A DNA stretch of 64,000 bases from Arctopsyche grandis (taxonomy: Eukaryota > Arthropoda > Insecta > Trichoptera > Hydropsychidae): NCBI RefSeq assembly GCF_051622035.1, contig NC_135355.1, positions 1,364,001 through 1,428,000 on the forward strand. Reading direction: 5' to 3'. Positions 21,778-36,700 of the stretch are shown here, one piece after another. How positions within the stretch are numbered: position 1 is the stretch's first letter; every line of letters starts with the position of its first letter. Made by a program: the position numbers and the translations under genes. The notes beneath the pieces were generated by a model, which was not told the DNA's origin, did not search any database, and saw nothing but the letters and a program-made list of their open reading frames with translations.

Positions 21778-24700
21778 GTGTGTGATTTTTTTTCGTAAAT
21801 CAATCCTCTACATATTTATTTAACCCTTTGCCCGCGGCAATGAATATAGCGAACAAGCCCTGTACGCGGCACGGCACCTTTTTCGCAAATTTGGCAATCG
21901 AGCTTTCGACGTTAAATACAGATTTTAATATTTACTCAAGTAACCAGATATGTTAATTAACACATAGAGTATTATTTTAAACAATAAAATACATAATATA
22001 TCTCGTAGTTTTGTATTAATTGTCAAATAATCATTCTTCATAATTGTATGAAGACGTGACGTCACATAGACGAGGTTTCAGTATGGTTCAACAAAATTTA
22101 ATTTTTGACGTATATATTCATTTTAAGCAAATTGAATAGATGGCATTTAACTCTCAGTAATATATTCAACCAATTTTGAACCTTAAAACAGTTGAAATAG
22201 GCGCATATAAGGCTCAAAATCCCGTGCAAAGTTCAGAAATTCTATGGAAGACAGCCGCGCTACAGACTTGTCGCACAAAGCTTCCATAAAAGACGGCCGC
22301 GGGCAAACGGTTAAGCTTATTGTAATATTTTGATTTTGATTTCTAGAGAAACTGAAAAGCTTTTAGAATCTCGGAAAAGGGAAATTGATTCTCTGCACAA
22401 GCAGTTAGCATTAGTTTTATCTAAGCAAAAGATACACGACGACAAGGAGGAAAAGTTAATACACATTGAAAATCAACGATCTGATCTTGAGAAAAATTTA
22501 GCTGAAATGTTGTGCATAAATCAGGTATTGAGTCGGTTTATTTCAGTTTTTTTTTTGTTTTTTGTTTCATCTATTTATTGTTGTTTATATTTACACAGAA
22601 ACTTCAAAATCAACTCGAATTGGAGCACAAAGAGCGTAAAATCTTAGAGACAAAGTCCCTCCAGCTCATTCAGGGCGCAAAAAAGAAGTGGAAGGAGAAG
22701 ACAGAGAGCCAAGTTTCATCGCTGAAGAGTATCATAAGCCAACACGAGATAAAGCAAACTGAATACGATCACACCATTCGCGGATTGGAGTACGAATTAA
22801 AATCGAAAGTGGATAGCCTTGAAAAGTGTTCACGAAATTTGGAGGCTTTTCAAACATTCAAAAACAGCCAAAGCGTAATTGATATATTTCATACGTACAA
22901 TATTTCACGTACGGTGTCTGTTAGTGTTGTTATAATTAAAGTAACGCACTGCTTTGTTGTTTTAGGGATGTATGGAAAAGGTGTGGAAAATGTCACGTGA
23001 TTCGGTCATTGAAATGGAACGATTCTCTCAAGAATCGAACGAACAAATAAAAAATATAACGCGAAAGATGAACACAGAGTTGGAATTAAGAGTCAAAATA
23101 GAATCTGAGCTGAAGAACACTGTGGAAAGTCTCAAATTGGTTGAAGAAAGAGAGATGAATCTTCTCGATACGGTTAGAAAAGAAAGCGACGTTCATACAA
23201 AAGAGGTATGTATACTTTTATTATATCTACATACATATATGTGGTAGAGAATCCTGACAGATGACGCTGTTCAGGACCACGGCTGGGATGTGGCGGTTGA
23301 GTTGAAGATCAAAAATGTGCGTTTTCAGTCATGTTGTTTATTAAGACGATACGTGCGGAGGTTTAACGACCAACCGCACGGAGCACAGGTCCAACTGCGA
23401 CTAACCGTTACATCTCTGCCCCTTTTCATCCCCTTCTCACAATCAGTCGTGACATACTCTTTCCAGCCATAGCCCATACATCAGCCTCTCGTTCAATTCC
23501 AACCCTACATATATTTTTTATTTATACCAGGAAGGCCCAACAGGTAGCTCCAATGCACCTTCCTGGCCAAAAACAATGTACATTCGATACAAGTACTATT
23601 GTTGCGTAGGGGTGGGTGGAGGATCCAAGTAAAAGGCCAACAGTCGTTTCACAGCATTTATTGATGATTAAGGAGATACACGCACTGGCAGTGCTCAGTC
23701 CAGAATGACATGATATCGCCTAAGTATCGCCTTATAAGGGATAGATCTCTCAGGACATCTTCGACGTCTAATTTGTTTACCTATTGTTATGGTCACGTAC
23801 GGATATGTATTCCCACGGTATGAGAAGTGCAATCATTGTTTAGCTTACTTGCACTTAGCCTGTCGCTAATCCTTGAAACCACTTATACCAGTCGCACGGT
23901 ATGCACTTAGTTAATCCGTTAAACAGATAATCCTTGAACAGTCTCTGGGATTCTATTCGCTTGATCCGCGGCGTACGTAACACTATTATACAAAGCAAAT
24001 ACATATCAATTAACCATCCACAGCGACATCTATAGTCAAATTTGTAAATTTGCAGCATTTTTTAAACAATTCCTGTGTAATTCAGTATCAAATAACATCC
24101 ACCGAGACATTTATATGGTCAGATTTGTAAATTTGCAGCATTTTTTAAACAATTCAACGAAACTCAAGATTGCCGAAAACTTTGAGAGATTTGCGAGAAA
24201 ATGGATAGGGTTGCCAATTTGTTGGAACCGTTTCAATGAAAATCAGATAAATTGGCAAACTCTGATAGGTACTAACGACCGACACGGAGTCACAAATCCA
24301 AGGTGTGACCAGCAGAAACCAGTGGGATTTGTACCTTTGTTCAAAGCATTATATGATAATCACTAGTCTATTCTGCTGGTTAATTTATTGATTTTGATTT
24401 TTAAATGCTTTTTATTATTACGAAATTATGTTCACAATACATCTTATATCTATTTTAATAGCTACTGATCTACTGATCATTTTCTATTTTACAATTTTAA
24501 TTTAATTTGGTTAGTAATCACAGTATTATATTATTCTAATGTTAATCTAAAGCGTAATAGGAAAAAGAGCTCAAAAACCTGTTTACAATCCTTATAAATG
24601 TTCATAATACATCTAATACATAATATTAATTAAAGACTCTCTAAAGTCGATGACCTAAAGCAGATTGTGTTTAGGTAATCTGTGTGTTATACCTGAAGGG

Positions 24701-27700
24701 GAACATTTTGTTGTAATCACCCAGACTCTTCACAAGTGTGTTAGTATGGTTATTAGTGATTCTGTCATAGAATCTACTGGTTAGTTTGTTAGTAATGTCT
24801 GTAATAAAAGGAATATTATATATGGCATGCAGTTTTTTCAGGTTAGTATATATGGGTGTATTATAAATTATTTTTAGGGATTTATTTTGTATTACTTAGA
24901 GCTTGGAAAGGTTAGTATTCGAGGCGTTATTCCATACAGGTGAAGCATAGGTTAATAATGGTAATATGAGCGCGCGATATAATTTTATTTTATTTAGCGT
25001 TGATAAAGAACTATGGCAATTAAATATTGGATATATTGAGGATATACCCCGCATCGCCTTGCATTTCGCTGCCTCAATGTGAGGTGCCCATCTCATTCTT
25101 TTATCAAACGTTACTCCTAAATATTTTATTACTGACTGCCATTTCAGACTTTCTCCAGAGGGGATTTTCAGATCTGAACTTGGCTTATGCTTTCTAACAC
25201 TAAAGAATATGGCGTCTGTTTTGGTTTGATTAATTTGAATTTTCCATTTAGTGAAGTGTTCAGTCATTGTTTTAATTGCAAATTCAAGATTTTTAAGAAT
25301 AGTGTCTGGTTTTTTGCTGCTTGTGAAGCAAGCTGTATCATCTGCATATAGGTTGTTGCATAAGGTGGGTTCCGGGATCAAAAAATGAAAATCCAAAGTG
25401 GGAAGTTCACACGGAACAACCGCTCATTCCAGAGTATTTGATCTACCGTCCGTACCTCCTTTTAAAGGACGAGTTACGGAGCCATCTATTATCAGGACAC
25501 GCACGGTTCTAGTGAGTCTAGTCCAGCGCATATATACATACATATATATGTATATATTGTTGCGTAGGGGTGGGTGGAGGATCCAAGTAAAAGGCCAAAG
25601 TCTTGTCACAGCATTTATTGGTGATTAAGGAGATACACGCACTGGCAGTGCTCCGTCCAGAATGTCTTGATATCGCCTAAGTACCGCCTTTGAAGGTGCG
25701 CGAGATAGCTGAGACTATATATCCTGCATGAAATTTTGGGCATGAGAAAGCTGTCGGCGCGATGGGTACCGCGTTTGCTCACTCTGGACAACAAGTGCAA
25801 CCGTGAGACCACTTCAGAGCAGTGTTTGACGCTGTTTAAGCGCAATCTGCGTCGTTTCGTGAAACATGGATCCACTGGTACACACCAGAGACCAAGGAAC
25901 AGCCGAAACAGTGGACTTCACCCGGCGAACGTGCTCCGAAGACTGTCCTATCGGCCGGAAAGGTGATGGCCACCGTTTTTTCCTGGGATTCACAAGGTGT
26001 GATCTACATAGACTACCCGGAGAAGGGCAAAACGGTGCTCCTGCACCTGCTCACACCTCCGCCCTCGCCACGGCCAAATTGGTTGAATTGGGCTATGAAC
26101 TGCTGCCCCATCCACCGTATTCTCCACATTTGGCCCCGTGCGACTTCTTTTTGTTTCCAAACTTGAAAAAGTCACTCGCCGGGCTGAAATTTGAGTCGAA
26201 TGAGGAGGTCATCGACGCCACGGAGGCCTACTTTGCAGACCTCGAGAAAACGTATTTTTCAGACGGGTTAGAGAAGTTGGAGCATCGCTGGGTCAAGTGT
26301 ATCGAGCTAAAAGGAGACTATGTTGAGAAATAAATCGCCACTTTTCCAAAATTTTTGGTTTTTTTTGTTGGCTAAGTACTTATCGGACCACCCTCGTATA
26401 TATATATATATATATTTTTATCTCACGAATTACATTAATACTGGTAATCCTCGCTCATGTTCTCACGTTACGGTAAAATTTGGAGGTGGACACATCTCAC
26501 AACATTATCTTCATATATGACACATTTATCACTAATTTTAATTCTTTCATCTGTATTATCTATATATTCATAGTTTATCTATAATATTTGAACTAATACC
26601 TTATCATCTCTGAGATAGTATGTAAAGAATATAAATATTTATAGATTTTTAGCTCAATTTGCTTAGTGTTTTCGGAAAAATCGTGCGGTAACAACATTTT
26701 TGTTTTTTCTATGGGGGAAAAAGCCCTACTTCTGGTTTATAAACTTCGCTAATTACTTTATCTATATATATATATACGAAGTTTCAATAGATTGAATTTT
26801 GTGATCATGATCATAGCTTATCACGTTTTGATGAGAATTTTCTCAAAATCATAAAATCTCACCTATTGATACTTTGTATATATCAGCTGTGGAGTCTGAG
26901 CATTTCAAGCGGAGTCCTTTTTATTATTATTTTCTTTAATAAATAATATTACGGTATGTGGGAACAAGGGAAGCGTTGTTCTGCATGAACGTACTCCTAC
27001 AAAAGTGTAGGGATTTCAAAAAGAGGATATATGTACGTCTGTTTCATCGACTTTGAAAAAGCATTTGATAGAGTGGAACATGATAAATGAATCCATGCAC
27101 TAAACCAAACCGGGATACATAGATGCAAAGGATATCGCCCTTTTGAAGAACCTATATTGGAACCAATCTGCTGTCGTGAAGGTTGAAGACTTGGAAACCG
27201 AAAAAGTAGAAATTAGTCGAGGGGTACGGCAGGGATGTGTATTGTCGCCCATGCTCTTCAATCTGTATTCGGAAATGGTATTCAACCAGGCAGTCGATAG
27301 TCGAATAGGAGTGAAAATAGGTGGCGAAATTATAAATAATATCCGTTTCGCTGATGATACGGCAGTATTGACTGAGAGTGCCGAAGGCCTATAATCGTTA
27401 TTGATCGCAGTTGATCATTCATGTCAAAAATGGGGTCTGTCTATTGATATCAACCAGACAAAATCAATGGTAATATGTAAAGAAAAGACGGATCCATTAG
27501 ACCTGAGTGTGCGCGGACAAATGATTGAACAGGTCGAACAATACAAATACCTAGGAGCAATAATCAATACGGACGTCAGTTCCGAAATGGAGATAAGAAG
27601 AAGGATCGAAATAGCAAGAAATGCCTTCGGCAGTATGAAAAATGTTTTATGTTGTCGAAGGTTGTCTATGAAATTGCGTTTAAGAGTCCTGCACTCCTAT

Positions 27701-30700
27701 GTTTGGTCGGTGTTGCTGTACGGATGCGAAGCGTGGACACTGTTAGTGGCATCCATGAACAGAATAGGGTCCTTTGAAATGTGGTGTTACCGGAGGATGC
27801 TAAAGATCTCGTGGAAGAAGCATGTAAGAAACGAAACAGTCCTCCAGCTTCTTCATAAAAAGAGAGAGCTTCTTAACACAGTGAAGCGCCGTAAGATGGA
27901 ATACTTTGGTCACATTATTCGCGGCCCCAAATATCGCCTTCTACAAACAATCATAGAAGGAAAAATAGAAGGCAAACGGTGGGTTGGGAGAAAGAAGCTC
28001 TCTTGGCTCCGGAACATCAGTTCATGGATGTGACTCGGTCTCGAAAAGCTATTTCGGCTTGCCCATGATAGGTCAGAATTCGCACGGGCCATAAACGATG
28101 TCTTTGGATGGTAGTCGCCTACGTCCGAATACGGATTCGGCATTAGAAGAAGAAGAATAATATATTGAGTGAATGCGACAGTTGCGCTTCGACCAGATAA
28201 TACCTATTTTAAATCGACAAAATCGAGTTTTCGTTTTACATGTAATAGAAATTTATAAGTTTTATACCCCAATATCTATTGAATATTTTTACCTGAACCG
28301 GAAGTAGTACTTTTACTCTAATTTTATTATCATTTTTCCCATTGTGTATGAAATGTATACATCATTGATGTACTTACTTATATTTATACCTATTTCATTA
28401 CTAATAATTCAATAAATTGGGTTACATGTCAATTTTTAATGATTTTTCAATTCTTTTAATTCTTAATATAATGAAAATAGCTATTATTTTTATTACTAAC
28501 AATTTTATACGTTGGCAAGAAAAATCAATCTTACCGAAATCCATCAAGTTGGAAACGGAGTCGGTAAATTTTGAACTGACTCCACAACCCTGGTATATAC
28601 ATATGTGTGGTAGAGAATCCTGACAGATGACGCTGTTCAGGACCACGGTTAGGATGAGGCGGTTAAGGTGAAGACCAAACACGTGCGTTTTCAGTCACGT
28701 TGTTTATCACGTTTAGCGATCAACCGCGCGGAGCACAGGTCCAACTGCGACTAACCGTTACATCTCTGCCCCTTTTCATCCCCTTCTCACAATCAGTCGT
28801 AGCATACTCTTTCTCAGCCTTTCGTTCAATTCCAACCCTACATACATATTTATGTACATAGATAGAGTAAAATGTGTGTGTGTGTGCGTATAAATTTAAT
28901 TTATATTTATTTAAATGTACGATAGATTCTCTCCTGGAGCTACAAATTAGATGGCAAATGCCAAGAAATTAGAGATCTCAACAATGAATTGTCAGAGCTG
29001 AAATGTAAAAATTGTAAATTGCTTCGAGCTAACGAAGAACTGACGGGAAACGAGAAACGAATATTGAAGAACGTCGAAAATTTAGAAATGAATTTCCGAG
29101 ATACTCTACATTTCGAGCGCCAAATAAAAGTAATTGCTCGCAACTTTTTGTACCAACTATGTTTGATTTTGAAATGATTAATACACTTTTTATAATTTAA
29201 CTGTTTCCTTTTCCTACATAGAATCTTTCGGCGACCATAGCCACTCTCAAAGTGGACGAAGAAGCTAAAAATGCGCAATATTTAGAAATCGTCAAAGAAA
29301 AGGCTGAAATGAAAACCACTTTGGATCGAGCTATAGCTTGCGAGGAGAAGCATAGAGATCGGGTAAAATTCCACGCTCTATGTATATTTATTTTTTTATT
29401 ACTGAGCATTTCGGGGTAACCATTAGTTATTATTTCATAGGTTTCAATATTGGAGGATTTGGTGAATAAATTGCAGCGAGATGTGGCTATTTTAGAAAAT
29501 TTAAAACTAGAACACAATACGTCAACAGTTGCAGGTTTTTATCATCATATATGTTTGTATGTGTCTGTTTTTCGAATCGATTTAGTAATCAATGCCATTT
29601 TTAGATAAAACCGATTTGCACATGTCGGTGGAAAACATTGCAAATTCTGAAAGGATATGTGTGTTGCAAGAGCAAATAAGTAAATTGGAGGAGCAATTGA
29701 AAACATCCAGAGAAGAGTGTACTTTGACTAAGCAAGAAACGAGGAAAGTCAATTCGGCGTTATGGAAAAAGGTATATTTAAATTTTTATTACATACCTCC
29801 TTTACGTTTCACTTACGATTACAATTCAGGAAAAAGTTTGCCTCTTATCCGATCGTTTTCATACTTTGCCATGTTGCTCATTTCGGTCATCAATACAAGT
29901 AAATGGATCCTCCGCCATTACGATAGAGATAAAATATCGTTCGAGAAGCGAAACAAGTCCGAAAATTTTTAATCTCGGTGACGTCTCGTAGTCATTAATT
30001 TTATACATAGATGGCGGTAGTAAAATAAAATCATTGACATTTTTATTCAAAATAATAGTTTTATTAATAAAATTATACTCGTCGTGAAAACCTCTGCATA
30101 CACTCGTACATGTTTAGAATCATTTATTTATTTCAGGAAAAAGAATTGTCTGATTGTGATTTGGATCGTCGGTTTGCCGAAAGAGAACTGAAAGACGCGA
30201 ACAGTCAAATTTCCAATTTACAGAGCGAGCTGAAAAAGTCTATTTCCGATCATCAGTTGGTTTTAAAAGATTTGCAGAATGCGATCGTCACTAAAGATAA
30301 CGAAATTAGCGCGACGAAAGAAACTGTATCGTCTCTCAACTGTTCAATAGCCGATTGTGAGAAACAGTTGAAAAATGCTCAAAGTCTCAATGAAAATAAT
30401 TCCACTAAATATTTATTATTAAAGCAAAAGACGACTTCGGATGTACAAAGGTGTGGAAATATTGATATTTGTATTTGTGGTATGTGTTGTGATGAACTTA
30501 TTGAACTGTTTTGTTTTATTTTAGTCTGAATGAAAAGATTGAAAAGCTCGAGTCTGATGTGCACGCGAGCGAAGAAAGAAGAATAAAGGCTGAAAGTGCC
30601 GCCGAAGGATTTTGTAAGGAAAATAAAGCTACGGAGAATGAAAAGTATTCGGAGAGAGAGCAAAGAATCCGACTTGAAGTTATGCTGCAAGAGCGTAATA

Positions 30701-33700
30701 AAGAATCTGATAGTTTGCAAAAGGTAAAATTTGTCAAATAAATATATTTGTATCATGTTTGTGCGTCAATCGTTAGTGGCCGATGATACAATTTTGTATC
30801 ACGTTTTCGTTTATGATGAAAACGTGATACAAATATACAATATCAGCGGACTGAAAAATATATTCGTGCAGTCGTGAATCATATATGTATCAGCGGCCAG
30901 TAAGCGTTGTGCACCCAACATGATACGAATATGAGTCAGCGGCCACCATAGTGTTAATATGTACAGTAGAACCTCGATTGATTATCCAGACTAATTGGGG
31001 ACGAAGGTAGTCCGGATAATCGAAAAATCACAATTGAGAGGGAAAGACGTGTACATTCTGTATGAATAATTTTTATTTGTCTACATTTACATATATAATA
31101 ACATGAAGATCAATATTAAAAAATTCTTTATTAAGAAATTCAATTATGAATTTTTGAAGCTGCCAAATCGCGAACACATCATACAATAATGGACCAGATA
31201 TTGGCTGTCCAGACGATCGTCTTTGAATGAACCACATAAATACACTCTTCGACTTGTTCATAACCTTACCTTCCATCCTCTAATTTGTCTTTTAACCCTT
31301 TGCCCGCGGCAATAAATATAGCGAACAAGCCCTGTACGCGGCGCGGCATTTTTTCGCGAATTTGGCAATCGAGTTTTCGACCTTAAATACAGATTTTAAT
31401 ATTTACTCAAGTAACCAGATATGTTAATTAACACATAAAGTATTATTTTAAACAATAAAATACATAATACATCTCGTAGTTTTGGCTTAATTGTGTCAAA
31501 TAATCATTCTTCATACAATTGAGACGTATCGTCGCCATTGTTCAACAGACGTGACGTCACACAAATGAGTTTTCAGTATGATTCCACAAAACTACTAATT
31601 TTGACTGGTATATATTCATTTTAAGCAAATTGAATGGATGGCATTCAACTCTCAGTAATATATTCAACCAATTTTGAACCTTAAAACAGTTGAAATAGGC
31701 GCATATAAGGCTCAAAATCCCGTGCAAAGTTCGGAAATTCTATGGAAGACAACCGCGCTACAGACTTGTCGCTCAAAGCTTCCGTAGAAGACGGCCGCGG
31801 GCAAACGGTTAAGAAATTCAATTATGGATGTTTGCTTAAAGTTAGTTGTTCTTTTTGAAGCTGCCAAATGGCGAATACTTATATAATAATGGACCAGATA
31901 TCGGCTGTCCAGACGATCGTCTTTGAATGAACCACATAAAAATACACTCTTCGACTTGTTCATATCCTGATTTTTTCCATAACCTTACGCTCTGAGCTTC
32001 CATCCTCTGACATTAAATAATCAGTAAACTTAATAACACTTCAACACCATATTTATTTAACAAAAACGTCCTAAGACACCACTTTTTACAGCATTGATTA
32101 TTTCTAATTTGTCTTTTAATGACAATAGAACACGTTCTCTTTTCCATATTGGTAATATTAAAAATAAATATTTAAATCGCGATCAAATTTTCAAGACACA
32201 AACGTCCTTTGAGTATTGAATTTTGAAGACAACTGACTCATTTCTCCGTCTTATTTTCGAATTTTTATGGTTTGCATTTCAAAGCAGCAAAACCGTAACA
32301 TTTGTGTTTGCTTTTAATAATCCTGATAGTCGAGGTTCTACTATATGTTTATTGTATATTATTTAATTTGATTGCTTCATATAAAAACTTTATAATTATT
32401 CAGAACTATAAAATGCTGCAAAAAACATGCACCGTACTAGAAGAACAGTTGATTGATTTTGAAAAATTGATGGCAGTTCAAGAAGCGGAAAACGTCGAAT
32501 CAAAGGTATTGATTAAATTGAACAAAGTTTCGTAATTTTTATGAAAACTGTTCAAAACGTAATCTGTGTCTAATTCAATTTCTAGACTGAAATAAATAAG
32601 CTAAGAAATCTATTGGAGAGTGGTCATGTGGAGTCGTCGAAACTTCAAAAAGTATTAGATGTGCAAAAGTTCAATATTATATCGATCGAAGGTAAATATC
32701 AAGAGTGCTCGAAAAAACTCGAATTTGAATTGTCAAAGAATGCAGAAATTGAGGTAAAATATAGTTTTTTTTTTTAGATTACACTGTAAATTAGTTCAGA
32801 GACGAGATATGACTTTTCTTATAGATCTATGCCTAGTGAACACGAATCTGGTAATAAAAAATGTTGATTGGCTCGAGATTTGGAGATATGTATGTATGTG
32901 TTTTTTAAATCGCGCGATTTTTCTATATCTTGGTGTTGTTCGGTCAATGTCTCAAAATCTGTCAATTTCCTGTTCAAAATAAATATTGGAATCTATAGTC
33001 GGGTATTTTATCTTTCATTTGTAGTACTTTTCAGCTTTCAAATCTCTCTTAGTAGTCGTCCAGTTCAAATCAAAAGTCAAAATTACGTATTTTCACTTGG
33101 GATTTTTTCCCACTGTTAATACTATTTAATATTGAGTATTTTCTATTGAAAGATGTTTATTGGGATAGTGTTCTGGTCGCAATATTTTTTGTTTTCGTTT
33201 AAAAGGGTGTATTGGAAGTGTGCTGAATTTTAAATCGGTAGAATTGCGAGCTAAAAGCTCGTACTAGTATTTACTCGTATTTACACGAATCTGAATTGAA
33301 TCAATAGGGATAATATATTAAATTGGCTTTATATGAGAATTAAATAAAATTCCACTTAGAAAAATCATATTTCGACTATTCTTGTGGATTAATAACAAAA
33401 ATTCGTTTATTTTATCGAGGTAAGCCAGTTATCAATAGAATTTTTGTTATTAATCCAAAAGAATATGATTTTTATAAGTGAAATTTTATTTAATTCTCAT
33501 ATTAAGACAATTAAATATATTATCCCTATTAATTCAATTCAGATTCGTGTAAATACTAGTACGAGCTCTTGGCTCGCAATTTTACCGATTTAAAATTCAA
33601 CACACTTCCAATTAACCCTTTCAAACGAAGACAAACAATAGTGTGGCCAGAACACTATCCCACTAAACATCTTTCAATAGAAAATAATCAATATTAAATA

Positions 33701-36700
33701 GTATTAACAGTGGGAAAAAAATCCCAAATGAAAATACGTACTTTTGAATTTTGATTTGAACTGGATGACTACTTAAAGAGATTTGAAAGTTGAAAAGCAC
33801 TACAAATGAAAGATAAAACATCCGACTATAGATTCCAATATTCATTTTGAACAGGAAATTGACAGATTTTGAGACATCGACCGAACAAAACCAAGATATA
33901 GAAAAAAATCGCGCGATTTAAAAAACACACATATATCTCCGAATCTCGAGCCAATCAAATTTTTTTATTACCAGATTCGTGTTCACTGGGCATAGATAGA
34001 TCTATAAGAAAAGTCATATCTCGTCTCTGAACCAAAAAAAAAGTCGTCATTTGTCGAACAGTGTTATTGGATATTTATTTATGTATTTCCTAATGCCACA
34101 TTCTCAAGTCTGTATTTTTTTCTGTTCACCGCAGAAACAAATCAACAATGTTTTGAGGCAGGAGGTTTCAATGTCTTCCGAGATGAGCAATCAATCCTTG
34201 GAAATTTCTAAATTCAAATCAGAAATTAAATTATTGAAAGCTGAAATACAGGCTAAAGAAGCTGAAATCATGTGTTTGAAAGAAGAGTGCACCCATTTGC
34301 TTACCGACGTGGCAACGTTGCGCGAAGACAACATGAGTATGCAGCTGGAATTGAAAGAATATAAAGTCAGTCTACATTTTTCATTTCTTACTTTTTGTTA
34401 TTTTTAATTCAATGTATTGTTTATTGTGTGCTTTAAATTTGAACAGGAAAATAACGAGAATCTGCAAGCGTTGATTGAAGAGCGCGAGGAAGAATTTACG
34501 GCTCGTCAATATCATTGGCAACAGTGCGAGTTGAAAGCGGACGCTACGATAGCTCAACAAATTAAATTGATCGACTACTTGCAAACCAGGGTAAAGATTG
34601 TTGTGTGTTTTTGAAGATTTTCATCGTTTTTGATTTCGATTTGTAATGGTTTTTGTACGTACTTCAGATGGAAGAAGTGTCGAAGCGTAAGAAAACTCTA
34701 GGCGATATGCTATTTGGAAAATCTACAAAGGAAACCATAATTCTGCCGTCTACGCCGCAAACTCCTTTGAGCAATCGGCTGATGACCGATCAACAAATAC
34801 GTAATTCGTTTAGAGAAACGCCTAAACATAGGTATAATTGGGGTGCTCATAATAAAAATAATGCTTTAATGATAAATGTACAGATGATTTTGTATTTAAA
34901 TTGTGCCTTTTCAGGGAAGCGAAGGAAAGAATTTCGGCATTGCAACAAAAACTGAACACGCCTACAGCTAAAAATCACAATGAAATGTAAGTCGGTGATA
35001 TATATTAAAATGTTTAATATCAATTGATTGGGTGCTACTTTAGTATGCGGTCTACCTTTGAATCGCAGCTGACTTTTTTTTTTTTAATTAGTATCGTAGC
35101 AACGACCTGTTTATTATAATTTTTGTTTATTCCTGCCGCCCCATAATGTTGTCGAAGCATTTCTGTCAAAATATCGTCAGCAGCGAAGAAAATACGGACC
35201 CTAAAAGCCTAATCTTAAATGAACAGGGCCAACGCTAACTTAACCTAACCTAATCTGACCCTTAAATAAATAGGTGTTGGCTGCTACATCTATTTCATCA
35301 ACATTTTCACAAAAAAAAAACATCTTAGCAGCCAACACCTATTTATTTAAGGGTCAGGTTAGGTTAGGTTAAGTTAGGGTTGGCTCTATTTATTTAAGAT
35401 TAGGTTGTATTATTCAGTCTCACTGTCACACGCGAGAACTGACACAGTGAGACCGCATATTAACAGTATGGTGGCCGCTGACTCATATTTGTATCATGTT
35501 GGGTGCACAACGCTTACTGGCCGCTGATACATATATGATTCACGACTGCGCGAATATATTTTTCGTGCAGTATATATATATATTTCAGTTCGCTGATATA
35601 TATATCATCATAAACGAAAACGTGATACAAAATTGTATCATCAACCACCAACGATTGACGCAAACGTGATACAAATATATATATCAGTGGATTGATACAG
35701 TTCGCGCAGTCGTAAATCATATATGTATGTATGTACCAGCGGCCACTAAGCGTTGTGCACCCTACATGATACAAATATGAGTCAGCGGCCGCCATCGTGT
35801 TGGAGTAAAAACGTGAAGGTAGATCGCACACTAAAGTATGTAGATGTGTGAAGGTAGACCGCATACTAAAGTAGCCCCCAATGATTATTTATCTAACGAA
35901 AATTTACACATTTTAGTGAAAAATTAAGTAATTTAAAAAGCACTGCAATCGAAGGCTGGGTTAAAATCCAAAGGTACCTATTTTTTTTTTTTTCAATTTT
36001 TAATTTTTGTTCATTTTGTCAAATTTGTCTTATATAAATTTTGTTTCATAGGGAATCTGTTTTGGTAAAAGTACATTTAAAATTGCTTTCGGATTGTTTA
36101 AAATGGCAGGAAGATAAAAAAAATGTATATGGAGATTTTGCATTGAAAGGAAATCTGCAGATTAACAAGAATTTAGTTTCGAATGATACAGATATTGTAC
36201 TCTCGGATTGTGAAAGAAAATCTGCTTTTAAGGTGAGCAATGTATAATAAATAACACTGAGCAACAAACAATCACGTCTTACTAAAGACTACCAGAGCGG
36301 AGCCATTGAATCATTACTAAGTTTGACCAATTGAATTCGAATATGATAATGATTTTTTTATGTTTTGCTCTCGTTTATGAGATATGAACGGTTAAAAAGA
36401 AGGTTTTTTTATATTGATTGTGATTTTTTTAATGCTTCAAAATACCTATAATTAATTATCTAGTGAATTTTAAAAGTAAAAATATATATTTTTACATATT
36501 CCCAATGTTCAACAGCATTTTTGAACTCAATTTAAAATCATTAACCACTCGAATTAGTATGTTTAGATCAAAAAATATATATGTATATCGAGATAGAAAA
36601 CCAATCGTTGTACATAAATGAAGTGGAATATAAAACTGACCCAATAAATGCATGATATAGCTTGAGAAAAATCTCAGTAACCGATACTATGTACGTTTCA

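Larger units (their letters stand above)
22347..34590 (+). other. sti: Citron exons 9-21 (coiled coil)
   Basis: Inferred coordinates: 22347-22524, 22599-22874, 22966-23205, 28926-29129, 29222-29362, 29441-29534, 29605-29771, 30137-30450, 30525-30723, 32404-32505, 32586-32753, 34135-34365 and 34447-34590. The product is Glu/Lys/Leu/Gln-rich with heptad-like spacing throughout. The 5.7-kb intron 23206-28925 separates TKE from ILSWSYKLDGKCQEIRDLN; the acceptor GATAG|ATT at 28926 is the one that keeps phase. Confidence 0.8.

Noticed and set aside
35230-35400. Interstitial telomere
   Set aside because: Only two or three TTAGG units per arm, in inverted arrangement inside a transposon hairpin.
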